A DNA stretch of 47,642 bases from Phycisphaeraceae bacterium (GTDB lineage Bacteria > Planctomycetota > Phycisphaerae > Phycisphaerales > SM1A02). Positions 15,167 to 22,899 of the stretch are shown here, in pieces. A model generated the notes under the pieces. That model was not told the DNA's origin, did no database searches, and saw nothing but the letters and a program-made list of their open reading frames with translations. Within the stretch, counting starts at the first letter, position 1; every line of letters starts with the position of its first letter. The stretch is taken from NCBI GenBank assembly GCA_019636735.1, contig JAHBWY010000011.1, forward strand, positions 1 through 47,642, given 5' to 3'. The translations under genes were made by a program, and so were the position numbers.

Positions 15167-15847
15167 ATGAGTTCCAAGAACGCGTGCCCCAACTGTGGCT
15201 CCAATGAGATTTTTGAGGGCCGCGTAATCGGCCAGCTTGATCTGGGCGGCGGCCTTGGCTTCCGCCCAGATCGAACGGGATGGTTCAGCGCGCTCTTTAA
15301 GGTCGACCTGCCGCTCGCAAAGGGATGGTCAGGATGTGCCCACTGCGGGATGATCTGGAGTTTCACCGATGCGGCCCGTCTCGCCCGAACCGTTGGTTCA
15401 TCCAATCAAACACCCGACCCAGTGCAGAGCGGCGAAGAGGCCCGGGTGCCTCGGGGCACCCTGATCTGGAACCAAGGCGCGTTCGTGCCGTTGCTGGTTC
15501 GGCGTCGTCGGACGGCGCGACGCGTGCTTATGCGTTGCACAGTGGCGATCATCTTGATCGTCGGTTCGTTTGCGATGTACTCGATAAAGGTCCAGCGGCG
15601 CGTGCCACCGTGGCTTGGTGCGCTGTGCGTCGCGACGGCGGTCCTGATTCTCGCGCTGTGGACTTGGGAGCTCATTGCAACGCGGCGCCTCCGCTGGTGG
15701 GTGACTCGGCATGGTGCATCTATCTGTCCGCAATGCAACCATGTGCTGTCCCCAACCGAAGGCGTGGCTCGTTGCCCCGAGTGCGGAGTGAAGTATGACC
15801 CTGCAGAGTTGCCGAAGGTATGGGGAGAGACTCGCGCGGCCCGATGA
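15167..15847 (+). CDS. Membrane protein with N- and C-terminal zinc ribbons
   Basis: 226 residues. The N-terminal ribbon is CPNCGSNEI...CAHCGMIW (residues ~7-60). Two membrane helices follow (MRCTVAIILIVGSFAMYS and LGALCVATAVLILALWTWEL, residues ~125-170). The C-terminal ribbon is CPQCNHVLSP...CPECGVKYDP. This is the double-ribbon version of the zinc-ribbon membrane proteins at 954-1700 and 30400-30870. The function of this planctomycete-type group is unknown. It follows the Cys-rich exported gene by 62 bp and may be cotranscribed with it. The ATG at 15167 is supported by the ribbon beginning directly after it. Confidence 0.75.
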   Translation: MSSKNACPNCGSNEIFEGRVIGQLDLGGGLGFRPDRTGWFSALFKVDLPLAKGWSGCAHCGMIWSFTDAARLARTVGSSNQTPDPVQSGEEARVPRGTLIWNQGAFVPLLVRRRRTARRVLMRCTVAIILIVGSFAMYSIKVQRRVPPWLGALCVATAVLILALWTWELIATRRLRWWVTRHGASICPQCNHVLSPTEGVARCPECGVKYDPAELPKVWGETRAAR

Positions 15848-15951
15848 CAGGAGGCACCCCTCGCCCACTCCCGCGCTCGCAAACCGTCGGGTTCCCTAGG
15901 TTCGACCCGACCGCAGACAGCGCGAGACATTTCGCAACCAGTACAGTCCGC

Positions 15952-16056
15952 CGCGAGCGACGCATCCTTCTCCGCGACATGAGACATCAGCATCGCGCAG
16001 AGCGCCTTCAGGGCATCGACATCTTCGGGAAGCTCGATCGCGGCCGCGTCGTCCAT
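15952..16056 (-). pseudogene. IS66 TnpC transposase, N-terminal fragment
   Basis: About 35 codons survive: DALKALCAMLMSHVAEKDASL, the coiled start of an IS66-type TnpC. The frame then runs into unrelated sequence containing the block GCGCGNGACATTTCGC shared with the 85-bp repeats at 1771 and 19341. The DDE core is lost. The same 61 bp occur in inverted orientation at 18463-18523. Confidence 0.75.
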
Positions 16057-16101
16057 GACGACATCCTCTCCGCGCCAGGCCCCGGCGCGGATGCAGGGAA
16101 A

Positions 16102-16473
16102 TCACGAACTTCGTGCGGATCGCTTCACGCGCTTCAGGCTCCGCAGGTCGACGCCGTCGAGCAGCATCGCCAGCTCGCTCGCGCGCAGCTCGATCGATGC
16201 GGCTTCGTCGGCGCGAGGCAGACGGAAGGTGCCCGCCTCGAGCCGCTTGTACCAGAGCGCGTAGCCGTCGCGATCCCAGTAGAGAATCTTGAGGCGATCG
16301 CCTCCGCGCGAACGGAAGACGAAGAGATGGCCGCTGCGAGGGTCCTGGCCGATCACTGACTGTGCCATCTCTGCGAGCCGATCGAAGCCGCGGCGCATGT
16401 CGGCGGGCGTCGTCGCCAGCCAGATGCGTGGCGCGCCTCGATCGAGCTGCGCGAGCGACGGTAGCGAGATCAT
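16102..16473 (-). CDS. tnpB: IS66 TnpB accessory protein
   Basis: 123 residues. RIWLATTPADMRRGFDRLA, GHLFVFRSRGGDRLKILYW and GYALWYKRLEAGTFRLP are the diagnostic blocks of IS66 Orf2 (TnpB). The protein is required for IS66 transposition, but its biochemical role is poorly defined. It appears full length. The start overlaps the tnpA stop (ATGA), the usual translational coupling. The start at 16473 was chosen for this overlap and because MISLPSL is the usual N-terminal position. Confidence 0.92.
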   Translation of the reverse strand: MISLPSLAQLDRGAPRIWLATTPADMRRGFDRLAEMAQSVIGQDPRSGHLFVFRSRGGDRLKILYWDRDGYALWYKRLEAGTFRLPRADEAASIELRASELAMLLDGVDLRSLKRVKRSARSS

Positions 16474-16799
16474 GACGCGGCCTCGGCGTCGAGACGCTCG
16501 AGCCGAACGACGAACCGTGCGACCCACGCCTCGTCGGCGCCGGATGCGATCTCGATCCGTCGTCCACCGGCAATCGTGATCACAACGCCGGGACCCGAGA
16601 TCGAAGGTGGCGCCGCGAGCTCGACGAAGGACGGGCGATCGTCGCGTCGATGCGACGCCGAGCCATCGCCTGCGAGCATGCGTCGCCATCGATGGAACGA
16701 GCTCGGCGACACCCCGTGCACCCTGCAGAACTCGACGATGCTCAGTCCGCTCCGACGCTGCTCGCGCAGCAGCCGGCGCCAATGCGCGTGATCATGCAT
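16470..16799 (-). CDS. tnpA: IS66 TnpA accessory protein
   Basis: 109 residues. The N-terminal helix-turn-helix WRRLLREQRRSGLSIVEFCR then GVSPSSFHRWRR is typical of IS66 Orf1 (TnpA); the C-terminal part (VVITIAGGRRIEIASGADEAW) matches the family as well. It is the first gene of the IS66 operon and likely binds the element's ends. Full length. A truncated paralogous copy lies at 19683-19787. Confidence 0.9.
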   Translation of the reverse strand: MHDHAHWRRLLREQRRSGLSIVEFCRVHGVSPSSFHRWRRMLAGDGSASHRRDDRPSFVELAAPPSISGPGVVITIAGGRRIEIASGADEAWVARFVVRLERLDAEAAS

Positions 16800-16840
16800 C
16801 CACGAAGTGTCGACGCCGGCGGCCCGTCATGGAAGACGGG

Positions 16841-16849
16841 TTTCGCGGG
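16841..16849. repeat. 9-bp target-site duplication, left copy
   Basis: TTTCGCGGG precedes the IS4-family left end and is repeated at 18418-18426. Nine bases is the size made by IS50/Tn5-type IS4 elements. Confidence 0.9.
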
Positions 16850-18417
16850 CTTTCAATTACCCACATCTTTGTCTGTTGGTTCCGCTGAACAGGGGTTGGA
16901 TTGTGCGGCACGGACTGGTCATGCCGATCCACTGAGGGTACCGATGCCATGGATGGCATCGCACACCAACGGATGGAGTCGCGACCATGGGACCGTGGAT
17001 CAATCAGGAGCTTGCTGGCTGCCGCTTTGCCGATGCCCGACTGGCTGGGCGGTTCGGTCTACTCATGGAGCAGCTCTCCAAGGGGCTTGGCCAGTCACTG
17101 CCGCTGGCGTGCGGTGATTGGGCCAGCACCAAGGCCGCGTATCGCTTTCTTGACAACAAGCGTGTGAGCGAGGCAGAGATCCTGGCCGGGCACATGCAGG
17201 CCACGCGGGCGCGTGTCGGCGCTGTCGATGGTCCAGTCCTTGCACTGCACGACACGACCGAGTTCTCATTCACCCGTGAGCGAGCGCACGCGATTGGTGT
17301 CACCAACAGGGTGGCCGCGGGTCACAAGGATGAGAAGGGTCGCCAGCGAATGCACACTGTCTGCGGCATCCTCATGCACTCGAGTCTCATCGTCACCACT
17401 GACGGCGTGCCCCTCGGTCTCGCGGCGATCAAGCTCTGGACACGCAAGAGGTTCAAGGGCACCAACGCGCTCAAGGGCAGAGGTCTCGACGCGGGCACGC
17501 ATTCGGTCAACACCACTCGCATCCCGATTGAGCTGAAGGAGAGCATCCGCTGGCTTGAAAATGTGCGTCAATCGACCGCGAACATCGGTGACGCCGCTCG
17601 CTGCATCCACATCGGCGACCGGGAGAGCGACATCTATGAGTTGTTCAGCGAATGCGCGTCGCTGGGGACGAAGTTTGTGTTCCGCACTTGCGTCGATCGT
17701 CGCGTGGAGGACGGCAGGCGCACCGTGGCCAACGCGATGGACGAACAGCGCGTGAGGGCTGTGCATCGCCTCGAGGTCCGGGACGACAAGGGCCGCCCGT
17801 CGAACGCAGTGCTGGAGCTGAAGTACCACCAGATCGAGGTGTGCCCGCCCATCGGGAAGGAGAAGCGCTACGGAACCATGGTGCTGAGTGTGATCCACGC
17901 GAAGGAACGGGGCGTGCCCAAGGGCCGCGCGGCAATTGACTGGAAGCTCGTGACCAATCTTTCGATCCGATCGAAGGCCGATGCGATCGAAAAGCTCGAT
18001 TGGTACGCGCTACGCTGGAAGATCGAGACATTCCACAAGGTGCTCAAGTCAGGATGTCGGGCCGAGGACTCGAGGCTGCGGACTGCCGAGCGACTGGTCA
18101 ACCTGATCGCGATCATGTGCATTCTGGCATGGCGTGTGCTGTGGCTGACGATGATGAACCGCGCCTCTCCGGACCTCCCGGTGAAGCTGGTCTTCACGAA
18201 CTCAGAGATCAACCTGCTCGAGCGCCTCGTCCCGGTCAACGACGGCTCAAGAAAGAAGACGGTAGGCAACTTCCTGACGAGGCTCGCTCGACTCGGTGGC
18301 TATCTGAACCGGGCCCGCGATGCGCCGCCGGGAAACATGGTCCTATGGCGCGGCATGGCGAGATTGACCGACATCCACCTCGGTTACTGTCTGGCCAAAG
18401 ATGTGGGTAATTGAAAG
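16850..18417 (+). mobile_element. IS4-family (IS50/Tn5-like) insertion sequence, complete
   Basis: 1568 bp with perfect 22-bp inverted repeats at 16850-16871 and 18396-18417 (outer bases CTTTCAATTACCC) and a 9-bp duplication TTTCGCGGG on both sides. It carries one intact transposase. It inserted into the end of an IS66 element: joining 16849 to 18427 recreates the end sequence seen at 19829-19843. With perfect ends, perfect target repeats and an open gene, the insertion appears recent. Confidence 0.93.
16987..18414 (+). CDS. IS4-family transposase
   Basis: 475 residues, close to Tn5 transposase in length. The N-terminal DNA-binding region (CRFADARLAGRFGLLMEQL, CGDWASTKAAYRFLDNKRV) is diagnostic of the IS50 group. 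DDE residues: LALHDTTEFSF (first Asp), HIGDRESDIYELF (second Asp, DREADIYE-like) and the YREK signature in WYALRWKIETFHKVLKSG (Glu). It cuts the element out through hairpin intermediates in known relatives. The frame is intact and ends inside the right inverted repeat, as is common for compact ISs. The ATG at 16987 follows GGAG. Confidence 0.95.
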   Translation: MGPWINQELAGCRFADARLAGRFGLLMEQLSKGLGQSLPLACGDWASTKAAYRFLDNKRVSEAEILAGHMQATRARVGAVDGPVLALHDTTEFSFTRERAHAIGVTNRVAAGHKDEKGRQRMHTVCGILMHSSLIVTTDGVPLGLAAIKLWTRKRFKGTNALKGRGLDAGTHSVNTTRIPIELKESIRWLENVRQSTANIGDAARCIHIGDRESDIYELFSECASLGTKFVFRTCVDRRVEDGRRTVANAMDEQRVRAVHRLEVRDDKGRPSNAVLELKYHQIEVCPPIGKEKRYGTMVLSVIHAKERGVPKGRAAIDWKLVTNLSIRSKADAIEKLDWYALRWKIETFHKVLKSGCRAEDSRLRTAERLVNLIAIMCILAWRVLWLTMMNRASPDLPVKLVFTNSEINLLERLVPVNDGSRKKTVGNFLTRLARLGGYLNRARDAPPGNMVLWRGMARLTDIHLGYCLAKDVGN

Positions 18418-18426
18418 TTTCGCGGG
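18418..18426. repeat. 9-bp target-site duplication, right copy
   Basis: TTTCGCGGG, partner of 16841-16849. Confidence 0.9.
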
Positions 18427-18462
18427 ACGGACACCATCTGCAAGCATGTTGCAACCCGCGAG

Positions 18463-18523
18463 CCTGAAGGCGCTCTGCGCGATGCTGATGTCTCATGTCG
18501 CGGAGAAGGATGCGTCGCTCGCG
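18463..18523 (+). pseudogene. Second fragment of IS66 tnpC, inverted
   Basis: 61 bp identical to the complement of 15952-16012, encoding LKALCAMLMSHVAEKDASLA in the plus direction. It lies ~30 bp beyond the IS66 outer end in opposite orientation, so two IS66 copies recombined or nested here. The remainder of 18427-18640 shows no gene. Confidence 0.8.
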
Positions 18524-18651
18524 CTCGACACGCCCATCACGACCATGACACGGCCGCAAGCGATGTTACAGGACATTGGTTTCTCGCTCTGTGGTCTGGA
18601 AATCGGGCTCCGTGGATGATAGACTGGTTGTCATCTAGTTGGAGAAGACTC

Positions 18652-18900
18652 ATGGAAACGATCGGTGCCTTCGATGCAAAGTCCCGCCTGAGCGAACTCC
18701 TGGAGCGCGTGTCCAGGGGGGAGCGCTTTCAGATCACGAAGCACGGCCGGCTCGTCGGCATGCTCGTGCCACCTGACAGGTCGCGTGATGTCGCCTCGAT
18801 CGAGCAGGCCGCCCGGAGGTTGAAAGCCTTTCGCGGTGTGCTGCGGGGAATCACTCGCGAGCAATTGTTGGCCATGCGGCGCGAAGGGCAGCGATTCTGA
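18652..18900 (+). CDS. Phd/YefM-type antitoxin (VapB partner)
   Basis: 82 residues from METIGAFDAKSRLSELLERV, the typical start of a Phd/YefM fold, followed by RGERFQITKHGRLVGMLVPP. Such antitoxins bind DNA as dimers through the N-terminal fold and block the toxin through the C-terminal tail, here LRGITREQLLAMRREGQRF. It should repress its own operon. GGAG lies ~8 bp before the ATG. Stop and toxin start overlap (TGATG). The pair is enclosed by IS66 debris on both sides, consistent with mobility. Confidence 0.88.
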   Translation: METIGAFDAKSRLSELLERVSRGERFQITKHGRLVGMLVPPDRSRDVASIEQAARRLKAFRGVLRGITREQLLAMRREGQRF

Positions 18901-19316
18901 TGGCGCTCGTTGCAGACGCCTCAGCGATACTCGCTCTCGCACTCAACGAGGAGGAGGCACGGTACGGCGAAGCCGTCATTAACGCGATCGTGGCCGACGA
19001 AGGATTCGTGCCCGCTCTCTTTTGGTTCGAGATTCGCAACGCACTGCTCATGTCGGAGAGGCGAAAGCGCTTCACCCCCGAGCGAACAGATCAGTTCCTC
19101 GCCGATCTGGAGGTGCTGCCGATCGTCGTCGACCCGCAACCTCGATGGGAGGCGACCATTGGGCTCGCTCGGAGGCATCAGTTGAGCGTCTATGACGCTG
19201 CGTATCTCGAACTCGCCCAGCGCAAGGCGGTGTCGTTGGCAACCATCGATGCGGCGCTGAAGAGAGCGGCAGGGAGCGTGTCAATCACGGTGTTCCAAAC
19301 CACGAGGCGCAAGTGA
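18900..19316 (+). CDS. vapC: PIN-domain toxin, VapC family
   Basis: 138 residues with the PIN acidic residues: LVADASAILAL (first Asp), WFEIRNALL (Glu) and LSVYDAAYLELAQRK (Asp), followed by LATIDAALKRAA (last Asp region). VapC toxins are Mg-dependent RNases, commonly cutting tRNA or rRNA; the target here is unknown. Length is normal and the frame is intact. It is coupled to the antitoxin by a 1-nt overlap. Confidence 0.9.
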   Translation: MALVADASAILALALNEEEARYGEAVINAIVADEGFVPALFWFEIRNALLMSERRKRFTPERTDQFLADLEVLPIVVDPQPRWEATIGLARRHQLSVYDAAYLELAQRKAVSLATIDAALKRAAGSVSITVFQTTRRK

Positions 19317-19340
19317 CCTGCCGCAGTCACGATCTCCTAG

Positions 19341-19425
19341 TCGATCCCCACCGCACGGTGGCGACCGATTGAGCGGTCCGACCGATGAAACTGGCGCGCG
19401 ACATTTCGCTTTCTGTCAGGTTCCC
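19341..19425. repeat. ~85-bp repeat, copy 2
   Basis: Matches 1771-1855, including the palindrome (here CCACCGCACGGTGG) and the P0-type hairpin GACA...TGTC around TTTCGC. After GGTTCCCT it leaves the match, so the downstream P1/P2 hairpins of the RNA candidate are missing. It looks like a copy truncated by the neighbouring rearrangement. Confidence 0.7.
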
Positions 19426-19686
19426 TTGATAGGGGTGCGCTGAACAGGTCCAGGTCTTGTGAGAGACTTTCGCGGCCCGAGGGGCCGAGAGGAGTCTGTC
19501 ATGAAGGGACCAGGACGCTTGCGCACTGTCGCCGTCAGGTCGCTCAGCCCCAGTCCCAGATCTTGCGAAGCCGCGTCCTCGAGCGTCTCGATCAACTCGC
19601 CGGCAAGACTCCACCGTCCGGCCTCTTCCGCGTATCGAGCGGCCCAAATGTTGGCGTTGCTGGCCTGATACTCCAAGCCCCCCAGG
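19426..19686. other. Unassigned insert between repeat copy 2 and IS66 fragment
   Basis: On the minus strand a frame fused to the TnpA fragment reads QASNANIWAARYAEEAGRW and SLAGELIETLEDAASQ. This looks like real helical coding sequence from an unrelated gene, but it has no start of its own and ends in a Pro/Arg-rich tail. It is probably a chimera made at rearrangement junctions. Confidence 0.4.
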
Positions 19687-19787
19687 GAGCTCGGCGACAC
19701 CCCGCGCACCCTGCAAAACTCGACGATGCTCAGTCCGCTCCGACGCTGCTCGCGCAGCAGCCGGCGCCAATGTGCTTGATCATGCAT
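19683..19787 (-). pseudogene. IS66 TnpA, N-terminal fragment
   Basis: About 35 codons: AHWRRLLREQRRSGLSIVEF and then RVRGVSPSSL, after which the frame passes into unrelated sequence. The DNA from 19687 to 19843 is about 95% identical to the outer part of the IS66 element at 16699-16849 plus 18427-18432. A small CCCGTC/GACGGG hairpin near the end is kept in both. Confidence 0.8.
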
Positions 19788-19852
19788 CCACGAAGTGTCG
19801 ACGCCGCCGGCCCGTCATGGAGGACGGGTTTCGCGGGACGGACGCTTCACAG

Positions 19853-19893
19853 GAGCAAAAAGACAGAGGTGCGGCACGAATGCCGCACCTCTG
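19853..19893 (-). terminator. Rho-independent terminator of the PEP-CTERM gene
   Basis: A perfect 12-bp stem AGAGGTGCGGCA / TGCCGCACCTCT with a 4-nt loop; on the minus strand it is followed by GTCTTTTTG. It lies ~30 bp after the stop of the gene at 19921-20862. Confidence 0.85.
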
Positions 19894-19920
19894 CGTCGAG
19901 CGTTGCAAACTCTCGTCAGC

Positions 19921-20862
19921 TCAGTTGCGCCGACGACGAGTCACGCCAGCAAGCGCCAGGCCGAGCAGGGCCGCGGCACCCGGGGCGGGGATCGGACCAG
20001 CAACCGTGAAGAAGCCGGAGACACCGGGGGCAGTGCCCGAGAAGGTGGTCGCAACCAGCGTGTACTGCTGGCCAGCGGTGAGGCCAAGGAACATGTCGGC
20101 GCTGTTCGGATCGCCGAGCCCGCCAATGTCATCGAGGCCGATGAGGTTGGCCAGCGGGTTGGTCGGATCGAAGGACCCGCCCGCGTAGGCATACAGATAT
20201 CCGTCGAAGGCCGGATCGATGTACATACCGAGGTGGTGCGCACCCGTGGCCAGCGCCGTGAAGGTGAAGGTCTGGTAGGTGTAGGTGCCAACTCCGGAGA
20301 GGGCGGTCAACGAGGTCGGACGCTGGGCCATCGACAGGCCGGTCGTCGCGGTGTTGAACGCGCTCGGAGCGAGGATGTCAGTCAGGAAGTGAACCTGCGC
20401 GTTGGCGAGGTTCGCGCTGCTTCCACCGAAGGTCTGACGCAGGCCCAGCGAGAAGTTGCCACCCAGGTCCGAAGTCGCGGCATTCGCGAGCATCGTGTTG
20501 TAGCCCCATCCAACCGGATTGGTCACATTGTTCACCCAAGTCGTGGCCGCAGGCGCCGCAAAGGTGAACGGATTGCCATTGTTAACGCCACCGTGAGTGC
20601 GCTCCAGAGCGCCGCCGCCCTGATTGGTCACGCCAGCGAGCTGAACCCGGAACTCGTTCGACCAAGGATCACCGCCCGCGACACTCCAGTCACCGGTGAC
20701 ATAGAACGCTCGCGCTCGGCCGGAAGCCCCGCTCGTGTCGATGTTGTAAAACGATGCGGTGTTGGTGATGACACCCGGGTTGAACGCGTATGAGAAGACA
20801 TCCGCGCTCGCGACCGAAGCACCGGCACCAATCACCAGTGTTGAAACAAGAACCTTCTTCAT
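19921..20862 (-). CDS. Exported PEP-CTERM protein
   Basis: 313 residues from MKKVLVSTLVIGAGASVASA (signal peptide). The ATG at 20862 has AAGGAG 12 bp upstream; the longer frame to 20958 lacks a signal at its start. The body is rich in Gly/Ala/Thr/Asn strands, as in secreted beta-sandwich proteins. The C-terminus IPAPGAAALLGLALAG then VTRRRR is a PEP-CTERM-like sorting tail: a Pro-rich motif, a hydrophobic helix and a basic cluster, normally processed by an exosortase. No enzymatic domain is recognised. It stands alone with its own terminator, so it is probably a surface or matrix protein. Confidence 0.85.
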   Translation of the reverse strand: MKKVLVSTLVIGAGASVASADVFSYAFNPGVITNTASFYNIDTSGASGRARAFYVTGDWSVAGGDPWSNEFRVQLAGVTNQGGGALERTHGGVNNGNPFTFAAPAATTWVNNVTNPVGWGYNTMLANAATSDLGGNFSLGLRQTFGGSSANLANAQVHFLTDILAPSAFNTATTGLSMAQRPTSLTALSGVGTYTYQTFTFTALATGAHHLGMYIDPAFDGYLYAYAGGSFDPTNPLANLIGLDDIGGLGDPNSADMFLGLTAGQQYTLVATTFSGTAPGVSGFFTVAGPIPAPGAAALLGLALAGVTRRRRN

Positions 20863-21625
20863 GACTCTAACTCTCTCCTTGAACAACCAACCCCATCGCC
20901 GCACGGAACCAATCGGGAACACGGTGACCCAACAAGGGCCAAGTGCCGTGACGGCCAAGAATCTGTAATCGATTTGTAAACGCCCGCCGCTGCGATCGCA
21001 GCGTGCCTTCCCTACTCCTCAGTTCTCACACACTTGAAATCAAGATCTGCCCAACACCCAACGCCGCAGATGGCCAGTCCGAATGCGAATCATTCGCAAC
21101 CTGAGCACCCCACTTGTCTTGGAGCATGCCTCAACGCCAAGCGCTGGTCAAGAGGATTTCAGCCGCATTTCATTTCCGACGGTCAAGTCCGTGATTCGAC
21201 GGGCCGCCCCGCGCGAGGGTCGGATGGGCTCGAGGGCTCTTGAGGCCGCTTGGCGATGCGGGCCCGGGCTGTTTCGGGGGCACGAATCCGTTATAGGCCG
21301 TCGTCGGCGGCCATCGTCGACGGTGGTTGCTGTGGCGAGTTCCAGTGAATCGACGATCCAGTCGAGCAGGATGCGCCGGTGATCTCGATTGAAGTGGCTC
21401 GAGTTGGGACCGTGACAGGCCGTCCACAGGCCCTGGGATGAGCGTGCTTGCTCGATGCACTCCGGCCTCGCTCCCAAGCGAGGCGCAATGAAGCCCCGTG
21501 TGACAGACCGCGACGGTCTGCCTGTGGAGCGCTCCGCGTGTCGACGACTTGCTACGCTGACCACGGCACTGGACCGGGAGTTTCCTGTGGAGCTCCTCGA
21601 CTTGTGCTGAAGAGGCTCCTCAGAA
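20863..21625. other. Intergenic region with a 16-bp palindrome
   Basis: The divergent upstream region of the PEP-CTERM gene (minus) and the FKBP-like gene (plus). It contains the perfect palindrome CGCTGCGATCGCAGCG at 20988-21003, ~126 bp upstream of the PEP-CTERM start. A minus-strand frame over 21148-21480 reads in part SSHFNRDHRRILLDWIV but lacks start and context. No convincing gene is seen. Confidence 0.4.
20988..21003. promoter_or_regulatory. Possible operator palindrome
   Basis: CGCTGCGATCGCAGCG is self-complementary over 16 bp and sits between two divergent genes. Binding by a dimeric regulator is possible; no factor is known. Confidence 0.3.
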
Positions 21626-22372
21626 ATGCCAAGTTCAAAGCTCCTGCTCGTGGTTTCGTGTGTGGGCTCGGTGGCAGTTTTGGGGTGCGTCAGCGACGGC
21701 ACATCGTCGGCGCTCTCCCGACCCAATGACTCGGCCCGCTTCTCTTATGGCGTTGGCTTCGACCTCGGCCGGAAGGTGAGCGAAGGCCTCGCCGAGGATG
21801 ACATGGTTGCGGACATGGCGCTCGTTCGTCGAGGCTTTGACGACGGGCTCCTTGGACGAACACCCGCCATTCCGGAAGCGGAGATGGACGCGGTGCTTCG
21901 AGCCGTGCATCAGCAGCTCTCGGAGCGTGCGGCGCGCCGACAGTACGACGAGAATCCCGAGTTCCGTTCACTCGCTGATCGCAACGCAGCAAACAGCGAG
22001 GCGGCCATGCGGGCCTTTGCTGCGAGGCCCGGAGCAAGGAAGATCGAGGACGGCATCTGGGTCATTCCCGAAGCCGATGGATCGGGACCCGTGGTGGGCG
22101 AGGATTCCGTCGCCATCGCCACGCTGACCGTCCGAACCGCTGACGGCGACGAGGTGAACCGTGCGGCCAACTCCCGCCTCGATCCTCGGAGCATGTTGCC
22201 CGCGCCGGGTCAGGTGCTTTCGAAGATGAGGGCCGGTGACCGATGGTCCATCGCGTTCGCGCCGTCGCGGGCGTTCGGACTCGCGGGCGATCCGCCACAG
22301 GTCGGACCCAACGAGGCAGTCTTCGTTGACATTGCGGTCATCGCCGTCGAACCACGACGAGGATCACGATGA
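21626..22372 (+). CDS. Lipoprotein with FKBP-type peptidyl-prolyl isomerase fold
   Basis: 248 residues. MPSSKLLLVVSCVGSVAVLGC is a lipoprotein signal (VLGC). The next part, RFSYGVGFDLGRKVSEGL and ALVRRGFDDGLLG, matches the helical FKBP N-terminal dimer domain of Mip/FkpA proteins. The C-terminal ~100 residues (KIEDGIWVIPEADGSGP, DSVAIATLTVRTADG, LSKMRAGDRWSIAFAPSRAFG) follow the FKBP core. The active-site aromatics look degenerate, so isomerase activity is uncertain. Expected role: periplasmic folding helper. It overlaps the next gene by 4 bp (ATGA). Confidence 0.8.
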   Translation: MPSSKLLLVVSCVGSVAVLGCVSDGTSSALSRPNDSARFSYGVGFDLGRKVSEGLAEDDMVADMALVRRGFDDGLLGRTPAIPEAEMDAVLRAVHQQLSERAARRQYDENPEFRSLADRNAANSEAAMRAFAARPGARKIEDGIWVIPEADGSGPVVGEDSVAIATLTVRTADGDEVNRAANSRLDPRSMLPAPGQVLSKMRAGDRWSIAFAPSRAFGLAGDPPQVGPNEAVFVDIAVIAVEPRRGSR

Positions 22373-22776
22373 GCCGCTTCCGCACACCGGTCATGGCAAC
22401 AGGTCTGGTGGCCGCGACACTCCTCTGCGGCACATCGGCGTTCGGTCAAGCCGCAAGCGGTCACGCGCTCGATGCAAGCCTGCGCGTGGGCGATGGCGGC
22501 TACAACTACGCGACGAGTCGAAGCGGCCCGCCTCTCCACGCGACGCGCTACGCAGCATCTCGCGCCAGCAGCCGCGCGTTCTGGAGTCCGGCTGGAGGAA
22601 ACCTTCAGCGCATCTCCGAAGACCGCGTCAGGAACGAGGACATCTTCTTCTATGAGAAGTCCTATGACGCCACTCGGCGCTCGTCGTCCTACTCGGGACC
22701 GCCGACCGGAGGCGGCGGCGGGCGCGGTGGTGGCTACAACCCCGGTGCGACCCGCATCGACACCCGCATCGAGTGA
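22369..22776 (+). CDS. Small exported protein, Gly-rich tail
   Basis: 135 residues. The signal peptide MATGLVAATLLCGTSAFGQ precedes a Ser/Arg/Tyr-rich body (LRVGDGGYNYATSRSGP, ATRYAASRASSRAFWSP) and a Gly-rich tail (TGGGGGRGGGYNPG). Low complexity prevents a family call. Coupled by ATGA overlap to the FKBP-like lipoprotein gene, so it may be a client or a partner in the same envelope compartment. Confidence 0.65.
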   Translation: MSRFRTPVMATGLVAATLLCGTSAFGQAASGHALDASLRVGDGGYNYATSRSGPPLHATRYAASRASSRAFWSPAGGNLQRISEDRVRNEDIFFYEKSYDATRRSSSYSGPPTGGGGGRGGGYNPGATRIDTRIE

Positions 22777-22899
22777 AAGAGGTCGAGTCGGCTCCGATTG
22801 ATCGCAGGTTTGGAGAAACGCCCGCGACGGGCTGCGCTGACGGCTCATCGCCAGTCCGCACAGCGCCGCCGCGGGTCATTTCTTCGCTGTCGCTCTCGT

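Larger units (their letters stand above)
15952..16849 (-). mobile_element. IS66-family element, 3' truncated and interrupted at its outer end
   Basis: tnpA, tnpB and the first codons of tnpC lie in this order on the minus strand, the standard IS66 layout. tnpC is cut after ~35 codons. The outer end is interrupted at 16850 by an IS4-family element; its last 15 bp (TTTCGCGGGACGGAC) resume at 18418-18432. A second copy of this end is at 19687-19843. Loss of the tnpC DDE core makes it non-autonomous. Confidence 0.75.

Noticed and set aside
21148..21480. Minus-strand frame with SSHFNRDHRRILLDWIV
   Set aside because: The segment looks protein-like, but no start, ribosome site or family was found and the flanks are Arg/Pro-rich; too weak to call a gene.
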